DNA from: Ancylobacter radicis
GTDB lineage: Bacteria > Pseudomonadota > Alphaproteobacteria > Rhizobiales > Xanthobacteraceae
Reading direction: 5' to 3'
Assembly (NCBI RefSeq): GCF_018449475.1
Contig: NZ_JAHCQH010000015.1
Coordinates: 1 to 64,000, forward strand
DNA: 64,000 nt
The position numbers and the translations under genes were made by a program. How positions within the stretch are numbered: the first letter of the stretch is position 1; the number at the start of each line of letters is the position of its first letter. Under the pieces are notes generated by a model. It did not search any database, was not told the origin of the DNA, and worked only from the letters and a program-made list of their open reading frames with translations. Shown here piece after piece: positions 7,569 to 16,211 of this stretch.

Positions 7569-10500
7569 ATGCTTCAGGCCTGGGTCATCATCGCCGTCGC
7601 CCTTGTCTATGTCGGCTTCCTGTTCGCGGTGGCGAGCTATGGCGACCGGCGGGTGGCGCGCGTGCCGCGGGGGCGCAAGGGGCGGCCCTACATCTACGCG
7701 CTGTCGCTCGCGGTCTACTGCACCTCCTGGACCTTCTTCGGCTCGGTCGGGCTGGCCACCACGCAGGGGGTGAACTTCCTCACCATCTATGTCGGGCCGA
7801 TGCTCGTGTTCGCGCTCGGCGCGCCCTTCCTGCTGCGGCTGGTGCGGCTCGCCAAGGCGCAGAACATCACCTCCATCGCCGACTTCATCGCCGCCCGCTA
7901 TGGCAAGAGCCAGGGTGTCGCGGCGCTGGTGGCGCTGGTCGCGATCGTCGGCTCGCTGCCCTACATCGCCCTGCAGCTGAAGGCGGTGTCGGCCTCGCTG
8001 GTGGCGCTGCTCGGCGATTTCGACGGGCTCGGCCTGCATTACCCGCTGGTCGGCGACCTCGCGCTGATGATCGCCGTCACCATGGCGGTGTTCGCGGTGC
8101 TGTTCGGCACCCGCCATATCGACGCCACCGAACATCAGGAAGGGCTGATGCTGGCGGTGGCGACCGAATCCATCGTCAAGCTGGTGAGCTTCCTCGCGGT
8201 CGGCCTGTTCGTCACCTTCGTCATGTTTTCCGGCCCGTTCGACCTGTTCGCGCAGGCGGCGGACAAGGGCGTGCTGCCGGTGCTGATGGAAGGCTTCTCG
8301 GCCAGCAACTGGGCGGTGATGACGATGCTCTCGGCGCTCGCCATCCTGCTGCTGCCGCGCCAGTTCCATGTCGCGGTGGTCGAGAATACCTCGGAGCAGG
8401 AAATCCGCACCGCGTCCTGGCTGTTCCCGCTCTATCTCGTGCTGATCAACCTGTTCGTCATTCCCATCGCGGTGGCCGGGCTGGTCTCCTTCCCGCCCGG
8501 CTTCATCGACGGCGACATGTATGTGCTGACCCTGCCGCTCTCGGCCGGCTCCAAGCTGATGGCGCTGGTGGCCTTTGTCGGCGGGCTGTCGGCGGCGACC
8601 GCGATGGTGATCGTCGAGACGGTGGCGCTGGCGGTGATGGTGTCCAACGACATCTTCATGCCGCTGATGGTGCGCGGCCGGCGCGGGGCGGAGGAGAGCG
8701 GGCGCGCCCTCGCGCCGGGCGAGGCCGGCCCGGCCCATGTCGACATGGGGCTGCGCCTGCTCACGGTGCGGCGCATCGCCATCTTCGCCATCTTGCTGCT
8801 GGCCTATCTCTATTACCGGCTCACCGGCGACGCGCAGCTGGCGCAGATCGGCCTGCTGTCCTTCGCCGCCGTGGCGCAGTTCGGCCCGGCGCTGCTGCTC
8901 GGGCTGATCTGGCGGCGCGGCACGGCGCTCGGCGCCATTGCCGGCATCGCCGCCGGCATCGCGCTGTGGGCCTATACGCTGCTGCTGCCGAGCCTGATCG
9001 ATTCCGGCCTGTTCAGCCACGCCTTGCTGACGCAGGGCCCGTTCGGCCTCGACTGGCTGCGCCCGCAGGCGCTGCTCGGGGTGAGCGCCGGGCCGCTCGC
9101 CCATGGCGTGATGTGGAGCCTCACGGTCAACGTCATCTGCTTCTTCGCCTTCTCGCTGCTGCGCCATCCCCAACCGATCGAGCGGTTGCAGGCGAGCGTC
9201 TTCGTGGAGGCCGACCGCGCCCCCTCCGCGCCGAGCTTCCGGCTCTGGCGCTCGCCGGTGACGGTGGGCGAGCTGGTCGGCACGGTCGCCCGCTATCTCG
9301 GCGAGGAACGCACCCGCGCCTCGTTCGAGAGCGTCTCGGCGATGCGCGGGGTGACGCTGGAGCCGGCCCGCGAGGCGGATTTCCAGCTCATCCGCTATGC
9401 CGAGCACCTGCTCGCCTCGGCCATCGGCGCGGCTTCCTCGCGGCTCGTGCTGTCGCTGATGCTGAGGAAGCGCACCGTCTCCACCAAGGCGGCGCTGAAG
9501 CTGCTCGACGATGCCTCGGCCGCCATCCAGTACAATCGCGAGATCCTGCAGACCGCGCTCGACCATGTGCGCCAGGGCATCGCCGTGTTCGACCGCGATC
9601 TGCGGCTGATCTGCTGGAACCGCCAGTTCGGCGAGATGCTCGACCTGCCGCCGGAGATCGTGCGGATCGGCGTCGGCATGGACGCGATGATCCGCTTCAA
9701 CGCGGCGAGCGGGGTGTTCGGCCCCGGCCCGGTCGAGGAGATCGTGCGCGAGAAGCTCGGCCGCTACGCCCGGCGCAACATCACCTTTCAGGAGCGCCTC
9801 GCCCCGCGCGGGGTGGTGATGGAGGTGCGCGTCAACACCATGCCCGATGGCGGCGTGGTGGTGACCTTCAACGACATCACCCCCACCGTCGAGGCCGCCG
9901 AGGCGCTGGAGCGCGCCAATGAGACGCTGGAGCGGCGCGTGCGCGAGCGCACCAAGGCGCTGGAGAACCTCAACGCCCAGCTCGCCCAGGCGAAATCCGC
10001 GGCGGACGAGGCCAACATCTCCAAGACCCGCTTCCTCGCCGCCGCCAGCCACGACATCCTGCAACCGCTCAACGCGGCGCGGCTCTACGCCACCAGCCTG
10101 GTCGAGCAGGCGCAGACCGGCGAGGACGGGCGGCTGGCGCGCAATGTCGACGCCTCGCTGGAAGCGGTGGAGGAGATCCTCGGCGCGCTCCTGGACATTT
10201 CACGGCTCGATGCGGGGGCGCTGAAGCCGGAAATCGGCGCCTTCCGGCTCGACGACATCTTCCGCCAGCTCGAACTCGAATACGCCCCGCTGGCGCAGGA
10301 AAAGAACCTGCGCCTCACCTTCGTGGCGAGCACGGCGGCGGTGCGCTCGGACCGGCGGCTGCTGCGCCGGCTGTTGCAGAACCTCGTCTCCAACGCGATC
10401 AAATATACCCCGCGCGGCCGGGTGCTGATCGGCGTGCGCCGCCGGCGCGGAAGGTTGCGCATTCAGGTGCTCGACACCGGGCTCGGCATACCGCAGGCCA

Positions 10501-11120
10501 AGCAGAAGCTGATCTTCAAGGAGTTCCAGCGGCTCGACCAGGGCGCCAAGGCGGCGCGCGGGCTCGGGCTCGGCCTCTCCATCGTCGAGCGCATCGCCCG
10601 CGTGCTCGACCACCCGATCGAGCTGATCTCCGCCTCCGGGCGCGGCAGCTCGTTCTCGGTCGAGGTGCCGTCGGCCCCGCCGATCCCGGCCGAACTGCCG
10701 CGCTCGCGCCCGCCCGCCGTTCCCGCCGCCTCGCTCGACGCGCTCACCGTGCTGTGCATCGACAATGAGCCGACCATTCTCGACGGCATGGAGACGCTGC
10801 TCACCGGCTGGGGCTGCCGGGTGGTGAAGGCGGCCGACATCACCGAGGCGCTGGCCACGCTGCGCGAGCTGAAGATCGCCCCGGACGTGCTTCTGGTCGA
10901 CTATCATCTCGACGAGGGCGACGGCATCGAGGCGACCAAGCAATTGCGCTGGAAGCTCGACCAGAGCCTGCCAGCCGTGCTGATCACCGCCGACCGCTCC
11001 AAGAAGGTGCGCGACACGGCGCGCGAGACCGAAATGGAAGTGCTGAACAAGCCGGTGCGCCCGGCCGCCCTGCGCGCCTTGCTGGCGCAGTGGCGGGCGA
11101 CGCGGGCGGCGGCGGAATAG
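7569..11120 (+). CDS. Hybrid histidine kinase with N-terminal sodium/solute symporter domain (CrbS/MxtR-like)
   Basis: A 1183-residue membrane sensor. Residues ~1-500 form a multi-helix SLC5/SSS-type transporter domain (GSVGLATTQGVNF and about 12-13 hydrophobic segments). A linker follows, then a PAS-like domain around 660-790 and a short coiled coil (~785-815). The HisKA box has phospho-acceptor His828 in AASHDILQPLN. The ATPase has N-box NLVSNAIKYTP and G-box GLGLGLSIVERI. The C-terminal receiver has Asp1111 (LLVDYHLDEGDG). In Vibrio and Pseudomonas, kinases of this architecture (CrbS, MxtR) control acetyl-CoA synthetase and the acetate switch through a LuxR-type regulator. Such a regulator lies 400 bp downstream on the other strand. 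The acetate role here is inferred. The ATG follows GGAG. Confidence 0.88.
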   Translation: MLQAWVIIAVALVYVGFLFAVASYGDRRVARVPRGRKGRPYIYALSLAVYCTSWTFFGSVGLATTQGVNFLTIYVGPMLVFALGAPFLLRLVRLAKAQNITSIADFIAARYGKSQGVAALVALVAIVGSLPYIALQLKAVSASLVALLGDFDGLGLHYPLVGDLALMIAVTMAVFAVLFGTRHIDATEHQEGLMLAVATESIVKLVSFLAVGLFVTFVMFSGPFDLFAQAADKGVLPVLMEGFSASNWAVMTMLSALAILLLPRQFHVAVVENTSEQEIRTASWLFPLYLVLINLFVIPIAVAGLVSFPPGFIDGDMYVLTLPLSAGSKLMALVAFVGGLSAATAMVIVETVALAVMVSNDIFMPLMVRGRRGAEESGRALAPGEAGPAHVDMGLRLLTVRRIAIFAILLLAYLYYRLTGDAQLAQIGLLSFAAVAQFGPALLLGLIWRRGTALGAIAGIAAGIALWAYTLLLPSLIDSGLFSHALLTQGPFGLDWLRPQALLGVSAGPLAHGVMWSLTVNVICFFAFSLLRHPQPIERLQASVFVEADRAPSAPSFRLWRSPVTVGELVGTVARYLGEERTRASFESVSAMRGVTLEPAREADFQLIRYAEHLLASAIGAASSRLVLSLMLRKRTVSTKAALKLLDDASAAIQYNREILQTALDHVRQGIAVFDRDLRLICWNRQFGEMLDLPPEIVRIGVGMDAMIRFNAASGVFGPGPVEEIVREKLGRYARRNITFQERLAPRGVVMEVRVNTMPDGGVVVTFNDITPTVEAAEALERANETLERRVRERTKALENLNAQLAQAKSAADEANISKTRFLAAASHDILQPLNAARLYATSLVEQAQTGEDGRLARNVDASLEAVEEILGALLDISRLDAGALKPEIGAFRLDDIFRQLELEYAPLAQEKNLRLTFVASTAAVRSDRRLLRRLLQNLVSNAIKYTPRGRVLIGVRRRRGRLRIQVLDTGLGIPQAKQKLIFKEFQRLDQGAKAARGLGLGLSIVERIARVLDHPIELISASGRGSSFSVEVPSAPPIPAELPRSRPPAVPAASLDALTVLCIDNEPTILDGMETLLTGWGCRVVKAADITEALATLRELKIAPDVLLVDYHLDEGDGIEATKQLRWKLDQSLPAVLITADRSKKVRDTARETEMEVLNKPVRPAALRALLAQWRATRAAAE

Positions 11121-11135
11121 CGCCCCCTCCCCCGC

Positions 11136-11483
11136 TCAGGGATGCGGGGCGGGGAAGCCGTGGCGCTCCGACAGGGCCGTGAGGATGGCGTCCTTGTCGT
11201 TGATGAAGCCGCGCCCCTCATGCATGCCGGTCTGGTGGCGGGAGGACGTGCCCGCGGCCAGAACGAGCAGCGGCAGGGCCTGGTTCGCCGCGCCGACAAG
11301 GTCGATCACCGCCGCGCGCGGACGCGGCCAGGCGATCCGCACCACATCGAGGCGCTCAGTGAGGTGGGGGAATGAGGCCAGCACGCCCTCCATCAGGGCA
11401 CAGTGCCAGCAATAGAAGGTCTGGCCGGGAAAGGCCGGATCGGCAAAGCCGGGCGCGAGCAGGAAAAGCGTGTCGCGTTCCAT
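11136..11483 (-). CDS. DUF3088 family protein
   Basis: A 115-residue protein of the DUF3088 family, which has a thioredoxin-like fold suggested by FYCWHCALMEG (CxxC). Other landmarks are the N-terminal MERDTLFLLAPGF, the IAWPRPRAAVIDL motif and PLLVLA. Start chosen at the ATG at 11483 because it matches the family N-terminus; ATGs at 11495 and 11507 are also in frame. The gene lies between the symporter-kinase gene (convergent, 15 bp) and the LuxR regulator (same strand, downstream of it by 44 bp), so it is probably co-transcribed with the regulator. Function unknown. Confidence 0.82.
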   Translation of the reverse strand: MERDTLFLLAPGFADPAFPGQTFYCWHCALMEGVLASFPHLTERLDVVRIAWPRPRAAVIDLVGAANQALPLLVLAAGTSSRHQTGMHEGRGFINDKDAILTALSERHGFPAPHP

Positions 11484-11527
11484 CGCCGCCCCCATTCCCG
11501 GCGCCATCTCTCAGCCGGCGCCCCGCC

Positions 11528-12190
11528 TCAGCCGGTCGCCTGCGCCCAGTTGCCGCCTTCGATCTTGGCGGCGGCGATCACCGCCTGGGTCCGGCTCTCG
11601 ACGCCGAGCTTCTGCAGGATGGCCGAGACATGGGCTTTCACCGTGGCCTCGGAGACGCCCAGCTCATAGGCGATCTGCTTGTTGAGCAGCCCCTCGGACA
11701 GCATCATCAGCACCCGCACCTGCTGCGGCGTGAGGGTGGCGAGGCGGGCGACGAGTGCCTGGCCCTCCTTGTCGGCGCCGCCCGACAGGTCGATGTCCGG
11801 CGGGGTCCAGGTGCGGCCCTCCAGCACGGCGGCGACTGCCACGCGCATCGTGTCGACCGGCGCGGTCTTGGGGATGAAGCCGGAAGCGCCGAACTCCATG
11901 CAGGAGCGGATGACGCCGGCCTCCTCATGGGCCGAGACCACCACCACCGGCACGCCGGGATATTGCGCGCGTAAATACATCAGGCCGGAAAAGCCGCGCA
12001 CGCCCGGCATGCTCAGATCGAGCAGCACGAGGTCGATGTCGCTCTCGCGTTCCAGCAACCCCTGGAGATCCTCGAAGCCGCCGGCCTCGAACAGCTCGAC
12101 GGTGGGGAACTGGCGTGTCACCGCCTCGCGCAGGGCGCCTCGAAACAGCGGATGGTCGTCGGCGATGATCAGCCGGAAACTCGTCGTCAT
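11528..12190 (-). CDS. LuxR-type response regulator (CrbR/ErdR-like)
   Basis: A 220-residue NarL/FixJ-class response regulator. The receiver begins LIIADDHPLFRGAL with acidic pocket Asp11/Asp12, phosphorylation site Asp58 (LLDLSMPG) and conserved Lys in FIPKTAP. The C-terminal HTH is LTPQQVRVLMMLSEGLLNKQIA...VSEATVKAHVSAILQKLGV. The ATG at 12190 is used; a GTG two codons upstream is possible. It faces the symporter-type hybrid kinase across a DUF3088 gene. In other proteobacteria this kinase-regulator pair drives acetyl-CoA synthetase expression; acs itself is not in the window, so the target remains an inference. Confidence 0.87.
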   Translation of the reverse strand: MTTSFRLIIADDHPLFRGALREAVTRQFPTVELFEAGGFEDLQGLLERESDIDLVLLDLSMPGVRGFSGLMYLRAQYPGVPVVVVSAHEEAGVIRSCMEFGASGFIPKTAPVDTMRVAVAAVLEGRTWTPPDIDLSGGADKEGQALVARLATLTPQQVRVLMMLSEGLLNKQIAYELGVSEATVKAHVSAILQKLGVESRTQAVIAAAKIEGGNWAQATG

Positions 12191-12318
12191 ATCCACTTCG
12201 CAGAGGCCCCTTCCACCCGCGCGAACCTGCCCTCTCGGCCGGCCGCGCCGCGATCATGGTTCATGGCCGGCGCCCCTGTCTTACGCAGGTTGCGTTGATC
12301 TGGCCAATTCAACGACCT

Positions 12319-12783
12319 TTAGTCAGCATCGCCGACAAACGCCACCACCAATTCGCGCCGATGCGGGCGGGCGCGGTGCTCGATGAGGTAGATTCCCTGC
12401 CAGGTGCCCAGCGCCAGGCGCCCATCCATGACGGGAATCGCGAGATGGATGCCGGTGAGCACGCTCTTTACATGGGCCGGCATGTCGTCCGAGCCTTCCA
12501 GATCATGCACCCAGCCGGCATGTTCGGGGGCCAGCCGGTCGAGCGCGGTGAGCAGGTCGACCTGCACCTCCGGGCTGGCATTCTCCTGAATGGTGAGCGA
12601 GGCGGAGGTGTGCCGGCAGAACAGGCTGACCTCGCCCTCCCCGGCCTTGATCGTGGCGAGGAAGTGGCGCACGGCCTGCGTCACCTCGGTGAAGCTGCGC
12701 CCTTTGGTGTCGACCGCGAGCACGGTCGAGACGCGGCGCGTCACAAGGGTTTCGCGGATGTCGCCCTGTCGGATGCGGCTCAT
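12319..12783 (-). CDS. YjbQ/UPF0047 family protein (secondary thiamine-phosphate synthase activity)
   Basis: A 154-residue protein of the YjbQ family, a small conserved fold that can complement loss of ThiE-type thiamine-phosphate synthase in some bacteria. Signature stretches are LFCRHTSASLTIQEN, DDMPAHVKS and GTWQGIYLIEHR, which contain the conserved His and Asp residues. Length and motifs are complete. It is separated from the LuxR-type regulator gene by 128 bp and transcribed toward it. It is probably monocistronic. Confidence 0.93.
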   Translation of the reverse strand: MSRIRQGDIRETLVTRRVSTVLAVDTKGRSFTEVTQAVRHFLATIKAGEGEVSLFCRHTSASLTIQENASPEVQVDLLTALDRLAPEHAGWVHDLEGSDDMPAHVKSVLTGIHLAIPVMDGRLALGTWQGIYLIEHRARPHRRELVVAFVGDAD

Positions 12784-12901
12784 GGGCGGGGCTCCCTGTC
12801 GTTAGGTGAACTGGACGAATGCGCCCGGCTGGGTTTGGATAGGCCGGTTCAGCCCCCGATGACAGACCCACCCCACCCCGTTGCACGGAGCGTGCCCGTT
12901 C

Positions 12902-13894
12902 ATGTCGTCTGCCCCCGCGCCCCTCTCCGCCACCCACGCGTCCGAGCTGACGCTCGACCCGGCCGTGTTCGACCCGGCCGCGATCGCGCCGGATACGCGC
13001 GCGCTCAATGCCGCCGTCGTCAAGGCGCTGGGCGCCGTGCCGGACCGCTGGGTGTTTCCCATGGCGGTGCTGCGCAAGCTGCGGCTGGAGGGCAAGGGGC
13101 CGTTTCCGCTGGCGCCGGAAAGTCCCTATGCTGAGGTGATCGAGATTGAGGGGACGCGCGGCCCGGTATCGCTGCGCATCCTCACCCCGCCGACGCCGCC
13201 CAAGGGCGTCTATCTGCACATTCATGGCGGCGGCTGGTGCCTCGGCTCGGCGCGCGAGAATGACGGCCTCAACCACCGCTTCGTCGAGCGCACCGGCTTT
13301 GCCGTGGTCTCGGTCGATTACGGCCTCGCGCCCGAACAGCCCTGGCCGGCGGCGCCCGATGATTGCGAGGCCGCCGCGCTCTGGCTGATGCGCGAGGGAG
13401 CGGCCCGCTTCGGCACCGACCGCTTCGCCATTGGCGGGGAATCGGCCGGCGGCAATCTCGCGGTGGCGACGCTGCTGCGGCTGCGCGACCGGCACGGGCT
13501 CACCCCCTTCCGCGCGGCCAATCTGACGGCCGGCTGCTATGATCTCGGCCTCACCCCGAGCGCCCGGCAATGGGGCGACGAGCCGCTGGTGCTCAACACC
13601 CGCGATGTCCATGTCTTCGTCGGCCATTATCTGCGCGAGGGCGGCGATGTCGCGCTGGCGGACATTTCCCCGCTCCACGCCGACCTTTCCGGCCTGCCAC
13701 CGGCGCTGTTCACGGTCGGCACGCGCGACGCGCTGCTCGACGACACGCTGTTCATGGCGCCGCGCTGGCTGGCGGCGGGCAATGGCGCGCAGCTCGCCGT
13801 CTATCCCGGCGGCTGCCACGTCTTCATCGGCTTTCCCGGCACGCTGGCCGATCAGGCACTGGCGCGCAGCCACGCCTTCGTGGCGAATTGCTGA
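12902..13894 (+). CDS. Alpha/beta hydrolase (HSL-type esterase)
   Basis: A 330-residue carboxylesterase-like hydrolase of the hormone-sensitive lipase group. It has the oxyanion-hole motif HIHGGGWCLGSA, the nucleophile elbow GGESAGGN, and the expected late Asp (TRDALLDD) and His (GGCHVFIGF). No signal peptide is visible, so it is cytoplasmic. The ATG at 12902 is chosen because the upstream TTG is unlikely; a GGAG lies 11 bases upstream. The substrate is unknown. It is divergent from the YjbQ gene and convergent with the next gene. Confidence 0.88.
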   Translation: MSSAPAPLSATHASELTLDPAVFDPAAIAPDTRALNAAVVKALGAVPDRWVFPMAVLRKLRLEGKGPFPLAPESPYAEVIEIEGTRGPVSLRILTPPTPPKGVYLHIHGGGWCLGSARENDGLNHRFVERTGFAVVSVDYGLAPEQPWPAAPDDCEAAALWLMREGAARFGTDRFAIGGESAGGNLAVATLLRLRDRHGLTPFRAANLTAGCYDLGLTPSARQWGDEPLVLNTRDVHVFVGHYLREGGDVALADISPLHADLSGLPPALFTVGTRDALLDDTLFMAPRWLAAGNGAQLAVYPGGCHVFIGFPGTLADQALARSHAFVANC

Positions 13895-13928
13895 GCCGGG
13901 AAGCCCGGAGCTTTTCGGCTCAGAGCTT
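13891..13928. terminator. Hairpin between convergent genes
   Basis: CTGAGCCG (13891-13898) pairs with CGGCTCAG (13916-13923), with a 17-nt loop, followed by AGCTTTT. It overlaps the stop codons of the esterase and of the convergent secreted-protein gene. The T-run is short, so activity is uncertain. Confidence 0.4.
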
Positions 13929-14480
13929 TTCGCCCTGCCCAGCCTCCTCGCCGCGCAGGCGGTTGACCATCTCCATGAAGCGGCGGAAGGCGTGCTCGGC
14001 GACATCGAGCGCCTCGTCGAGCCGCTTGCGGGCCTCCTCGGTCATCGGCGCATCGGGCCCCGCATCCTTGTCGGCGGGCGGCGCCATGATGTCGGGCACG
14101 CCGGCGCGGCCTTTCTCAAGCTCGGCGATGCGGGCCTGAAGCCGGACGATCTCCGCCTCCAGCGCGGTGCGGTCCTCGGGCACCGCCTCGCACACCCAGG
14201 CGGCGCCGCGCAGCGAGCAGAACGACATGTTCCCCGAGCGGGTATCGAGCTTCATCAGCCCGCCCTCGACCGGCTGCATGATGAAGCCGGACGTGGCCAC
14301 AGGAGGCGTTGCCGCAGGAGACATGGCCGCAGGGGACTCGCCGGGCGCGATGACGGCCGGCGCGGTGGCGGAACCGGCCTGCGCCAGAGCCCCGCCCGGC
14401 AGCGCCAGCACGAGGGCGGCGGCGGCAAGGCGGGGAAACGGGCGGGCGGGAAACCGGCGGGTGGAAAACGGCATCATCAT
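13920..14480 (-). CDS. Secreted protein of unknown function with coiled coil
   Basis: Up to 186 residues, with an Arg-rich N-terminus and a signal peptide ending near LPGGALA-QA (about residue 35). An Ala/Pro-rich stretch follows, then a conserved-looking block GGLMKLDTRSGNMSFCS...WVCEAVPEDRTALEAEI and a short coiled coil (LEAEIVRLQARIAELE). Two cysteines in the block could pair. Three consecutive ATGs (14480, 14477, 14474) follow AAAGGA; the inner ones have better spacing. I do not recognise a named family. It is probably periplasmic. Confidence 0.65.
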   Translation of the reverse strand: MMMPFSTRRFPARPFPRLAAAALVLALPGGALAQAGSATAPAVIAPGESPAAMSPAATPPVATSGFIMQPVEGGLMKLDTRSGNMSFCSLRGAAWVCEAVPEDRTALEAEIVRLQARIAELEKGRAGVPDIMAPPADKDAGPDAPMTEEARKRLDEALDVAEHAFRRFMEMVNRLRGEEAGQGEKL

Positions 14481-14518
14481 CGTCCTTTCGCGCGTCCGGC
14501 CCCCGCGCGGCGCCCGGT

Positions 14519-15133
14519 TCAGGGCGTCACGGGCGGGCGACCGCTGGCCAGCGCCGATTCGAGGAAGTCGAGCCGGTCCTGACCCCAGAACACTTCCCCA
14601 TCGAGAACATAGGAAGGTGACCCAAACACGTCAGCTTCCAGTGCCGCATCGTGATTGCCCTGATAGATGCAGCGGGCACGGTCGCTGTCGGCGGCCTCCA
14701 GCAGGCTGGCGGGCAGGCCCAGCTCGGCGAGGATGGCGGCGAGCACGGTGGGATCGGCGAGGTTTTCCTGGCGCTGCCACACCCCGGCACCCAGACGCGC
14801 CACCAGCGGCGCGGGATCGTCGCCATCGAGCTGGGCGGCGATGATCATGCGGTCGACAAGGCCGGGATCGAACGGCCAATGGGCGGGAGCGAGATGGAAA
14901 TCGAGCCCGCGCGCCTCGCGCCACCGCTTCAGCTCCACCAGCCGGTAACGCTGGCGCACCGGGTGGCGCTTGGCCAGCGGCATGCCGCCGGTTTCCGCGA
15001 ACAGCTCGCCCAGCAGCACCGGCTTGTAGTTGATGCGCGCGCCGTGGCGGCCGGCGGCGGCGAGGAAGGTGGGAAAGCCGATAAACGCCCAGGGGCTCTG
15101 GACGGAAAAATAATAATCGACGGAACGGGACAT
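14519..15133 (-). CDS. 2-hydroxychromene-2-carboxylate isomerase / DsbA-family protein
   Basis: A 204-residue protein of the thioredoxin-fold HCCA isomerase/kappa-class GST group, which isomerises ring-cleavage products using glutathione. It opens YYFSVQSPWAFIGFPTF, where the Ser-Pro-Trp motif takes the place of CxxC, and ends with VFGSPSYVLDGEVFWGQDRLDFLE, the family's C-terminal signature. The ATG at 15133 follows GAGGAG. A longer reading upstream is not supported. It lies downstream of the MerR regulator on the same strand with a hairpin between them. No aromatic-degradation genes are nearby, so the substrate is unknown. Confidence 0.85.
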   Translation of the reverse strand: MSRSVDYYFSVQSPWAFIGFPTFLAAAGRHGARINYKPVLLGELFAETGGMPLAKRHPVRQRYRLVELKRWREARGLDFHLAPAHWPFDPGLVDRMIIAAQLDGDDPAPLVARLGAGVWQRQENLADPTVLAAILAELGLPASLLEAADSDRARCIYQGNHDAALEADVFGSPSYVLDGEVFWGQDRLDFLESALASGRPPVTP

Positions 15134-15263
15134 GAGAGGGCTCCTCGGGCCTTCCCGGCTCTTTGCGGCACCTTGCGGCCGCCGGGCCGGATTCGCCCGC
15201 CACGCTAGAGCACGCGCCGCCCCGGGAAAAGCGCCTGAAGAAAAGCTCCCCCTGAAACGCCGA

Positions 15264-15285
15264 CGGCGCCCGCGAGGGGGCGCCG
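15264..15285. terminator. GC-rich hairpin between the MerR and DsbA-family genes
   Basis: CGGCGCC (15264-15270) pairs with GGCGCCG (15279-15285) around an 8-nt loop, 34 bp past the end of the MerR gene. There is no proper U-tract on the minus strand, so this is a candidate transcript end or mRNA structure only. Confidence 0.3.
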
Positions 15286-15318
15286 CCAAACGGACAATCG
15301 AGGAGAAAGACGAAAAAG

Positions 15319-15753
15319 TCAGGCCGCGGCGCGGGCCGGGAAGGCGGCGACCATCTGGCGGAGTTCGTCGATGGCCTCTTCGATCTCGACCTTCTGCTGT
15401 TCCAGCAGCGCAAGCTGCTCGGCGCATTTCTCGCGAGTCAGGGCAAGACCGCCGGCCGGCATGGCCGAACCTTCGCGCAGGGCGACCATCGCCTTGATCT
15501 CGGCAAGGGTGAAGCCGAGCTTCTTGCCCTTGAGGATGATGGCGAGGCGGGCGCGCTCGGCGGCGGTGTAGAGGCGGGTCAGGCCCTCGCGGCGCGGGGA
15601 GAGCAGGCCCTTGTCCTCATAGAAGCGCAGGGCGCGCAGCGTGACGTCGAATTCGCGGGCGAGATCGCCAATGGTGAAATATTGCGTCTCGGTGGCGGTG
15701 GTGGCGGCGTGCGGGGCGGCGGCGCGATCGGCTTCGAAAGAGGAGAAATCCAT
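15319..15753 (-). CDS. MerR family transcriptional regulator
   Basis: A 144-residue MerR-type regulator. A ~23-residue polar leader precedes the winged helix FTIGDLAREFDVTLRALRFYEDKGLLSPRR. The second half is the dimerisation coiled coil (CAEQLALLEQQKVEIEEAIDELRQMV). A single Cys at the start of that helix is not enough for a classical metal or redox site. The ATG at 15753 has GGAG eight bases upstream. Its effector and targets are unknown. Confidence 0.88.
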   Translation of the reverse strand: MDFSSFEADRAAAPHAATTATETQYFTIGDLAREFDVTLRALRFYEDKGLLSPRREGLTRLYTAAERARLAIILKGKKLGFTLAEIKAMVALREGSAMPAGGLALTREKCAEQLALLEQQKVEIEEAIDELRQMVAAFPARAAA

Positions 15754-16142
15754 GTCGGCTACTCCGGGTTTTGACGGGGACACGTCAGGAAGGTTGACGC
15801 AGTGTCGCAGACCCGCTTCCCCAAGGGGAGAAAGTCGCACCCGACGTTAGGGCAACTTACTGTTAAATGACGGATCAACCCACTGATTAAACTTGATCTT
15901 TTTGATAACCGCCAATGTTCGCGCTAACCGGCGCGCGGCGACGCAAGGCCGGTTTTCCGGCCTCGGTTTACGTTCGGACATGGGGGCAATGAGCGGAAAC
16001 CGGGCGCGTCAGGGGTCTACCGGGCGGGACCGCTCGATTCGCGGCTCCCAACCCTGCCCGACGTGCAGCGCAGCACGGAGGATGGTTAATCGGCGGTAGC
16101 GCATTAACGCGACATTTACCAAGAAATTGAACAGTCGGTCCC
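15754..16142. other. Intergenic region upstream of the PodJ-like gene
   Basis: A 389-bp stretch without a convincing gene. It contains the MerR promoter side (AT-rich near 15855-15915, with TTAAAC and TTGATC stretches), a hairpin AAGGCCGG-TTTT-CCGGCCTC at 15945-15964, and a TTAA-rich segment (16083-16130) that probably holds the promoter of the large downstream gene. Confidence 0.5.
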
Positions 16143-16211
16143 ATGAGCTCCAGCGTTGGACGTGGCGATTCTCGCCGCTCCGGCGCCCGATGCGACGGAG
16201 ACCCCAGGTGA
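16143..16211 (+). other. Candidate leader ORF or displaced N-terminus in front of the SEL1 gene
   Basis: ATG at 16143 opens 22 codons (MSSSVGRGDSRRSGARCDGD...) that end at a TGA (16209-16211) overlapping the GTG start of the following gene by two bases. Either it is a translationally coupled leader peptide, or the true N-terminus of the large gene is displaced by a frameshift near 16200. No ribosome binding site precedes this ATG. Confidence 0.35.

Noticed and set aside
7539..10064. 841-codon minus-strand frame opposite the hybrid kinase
   Set aside because: Antisense to a complete kinase; low-complexity His/Arg/Gln-rich sequence without any domain.
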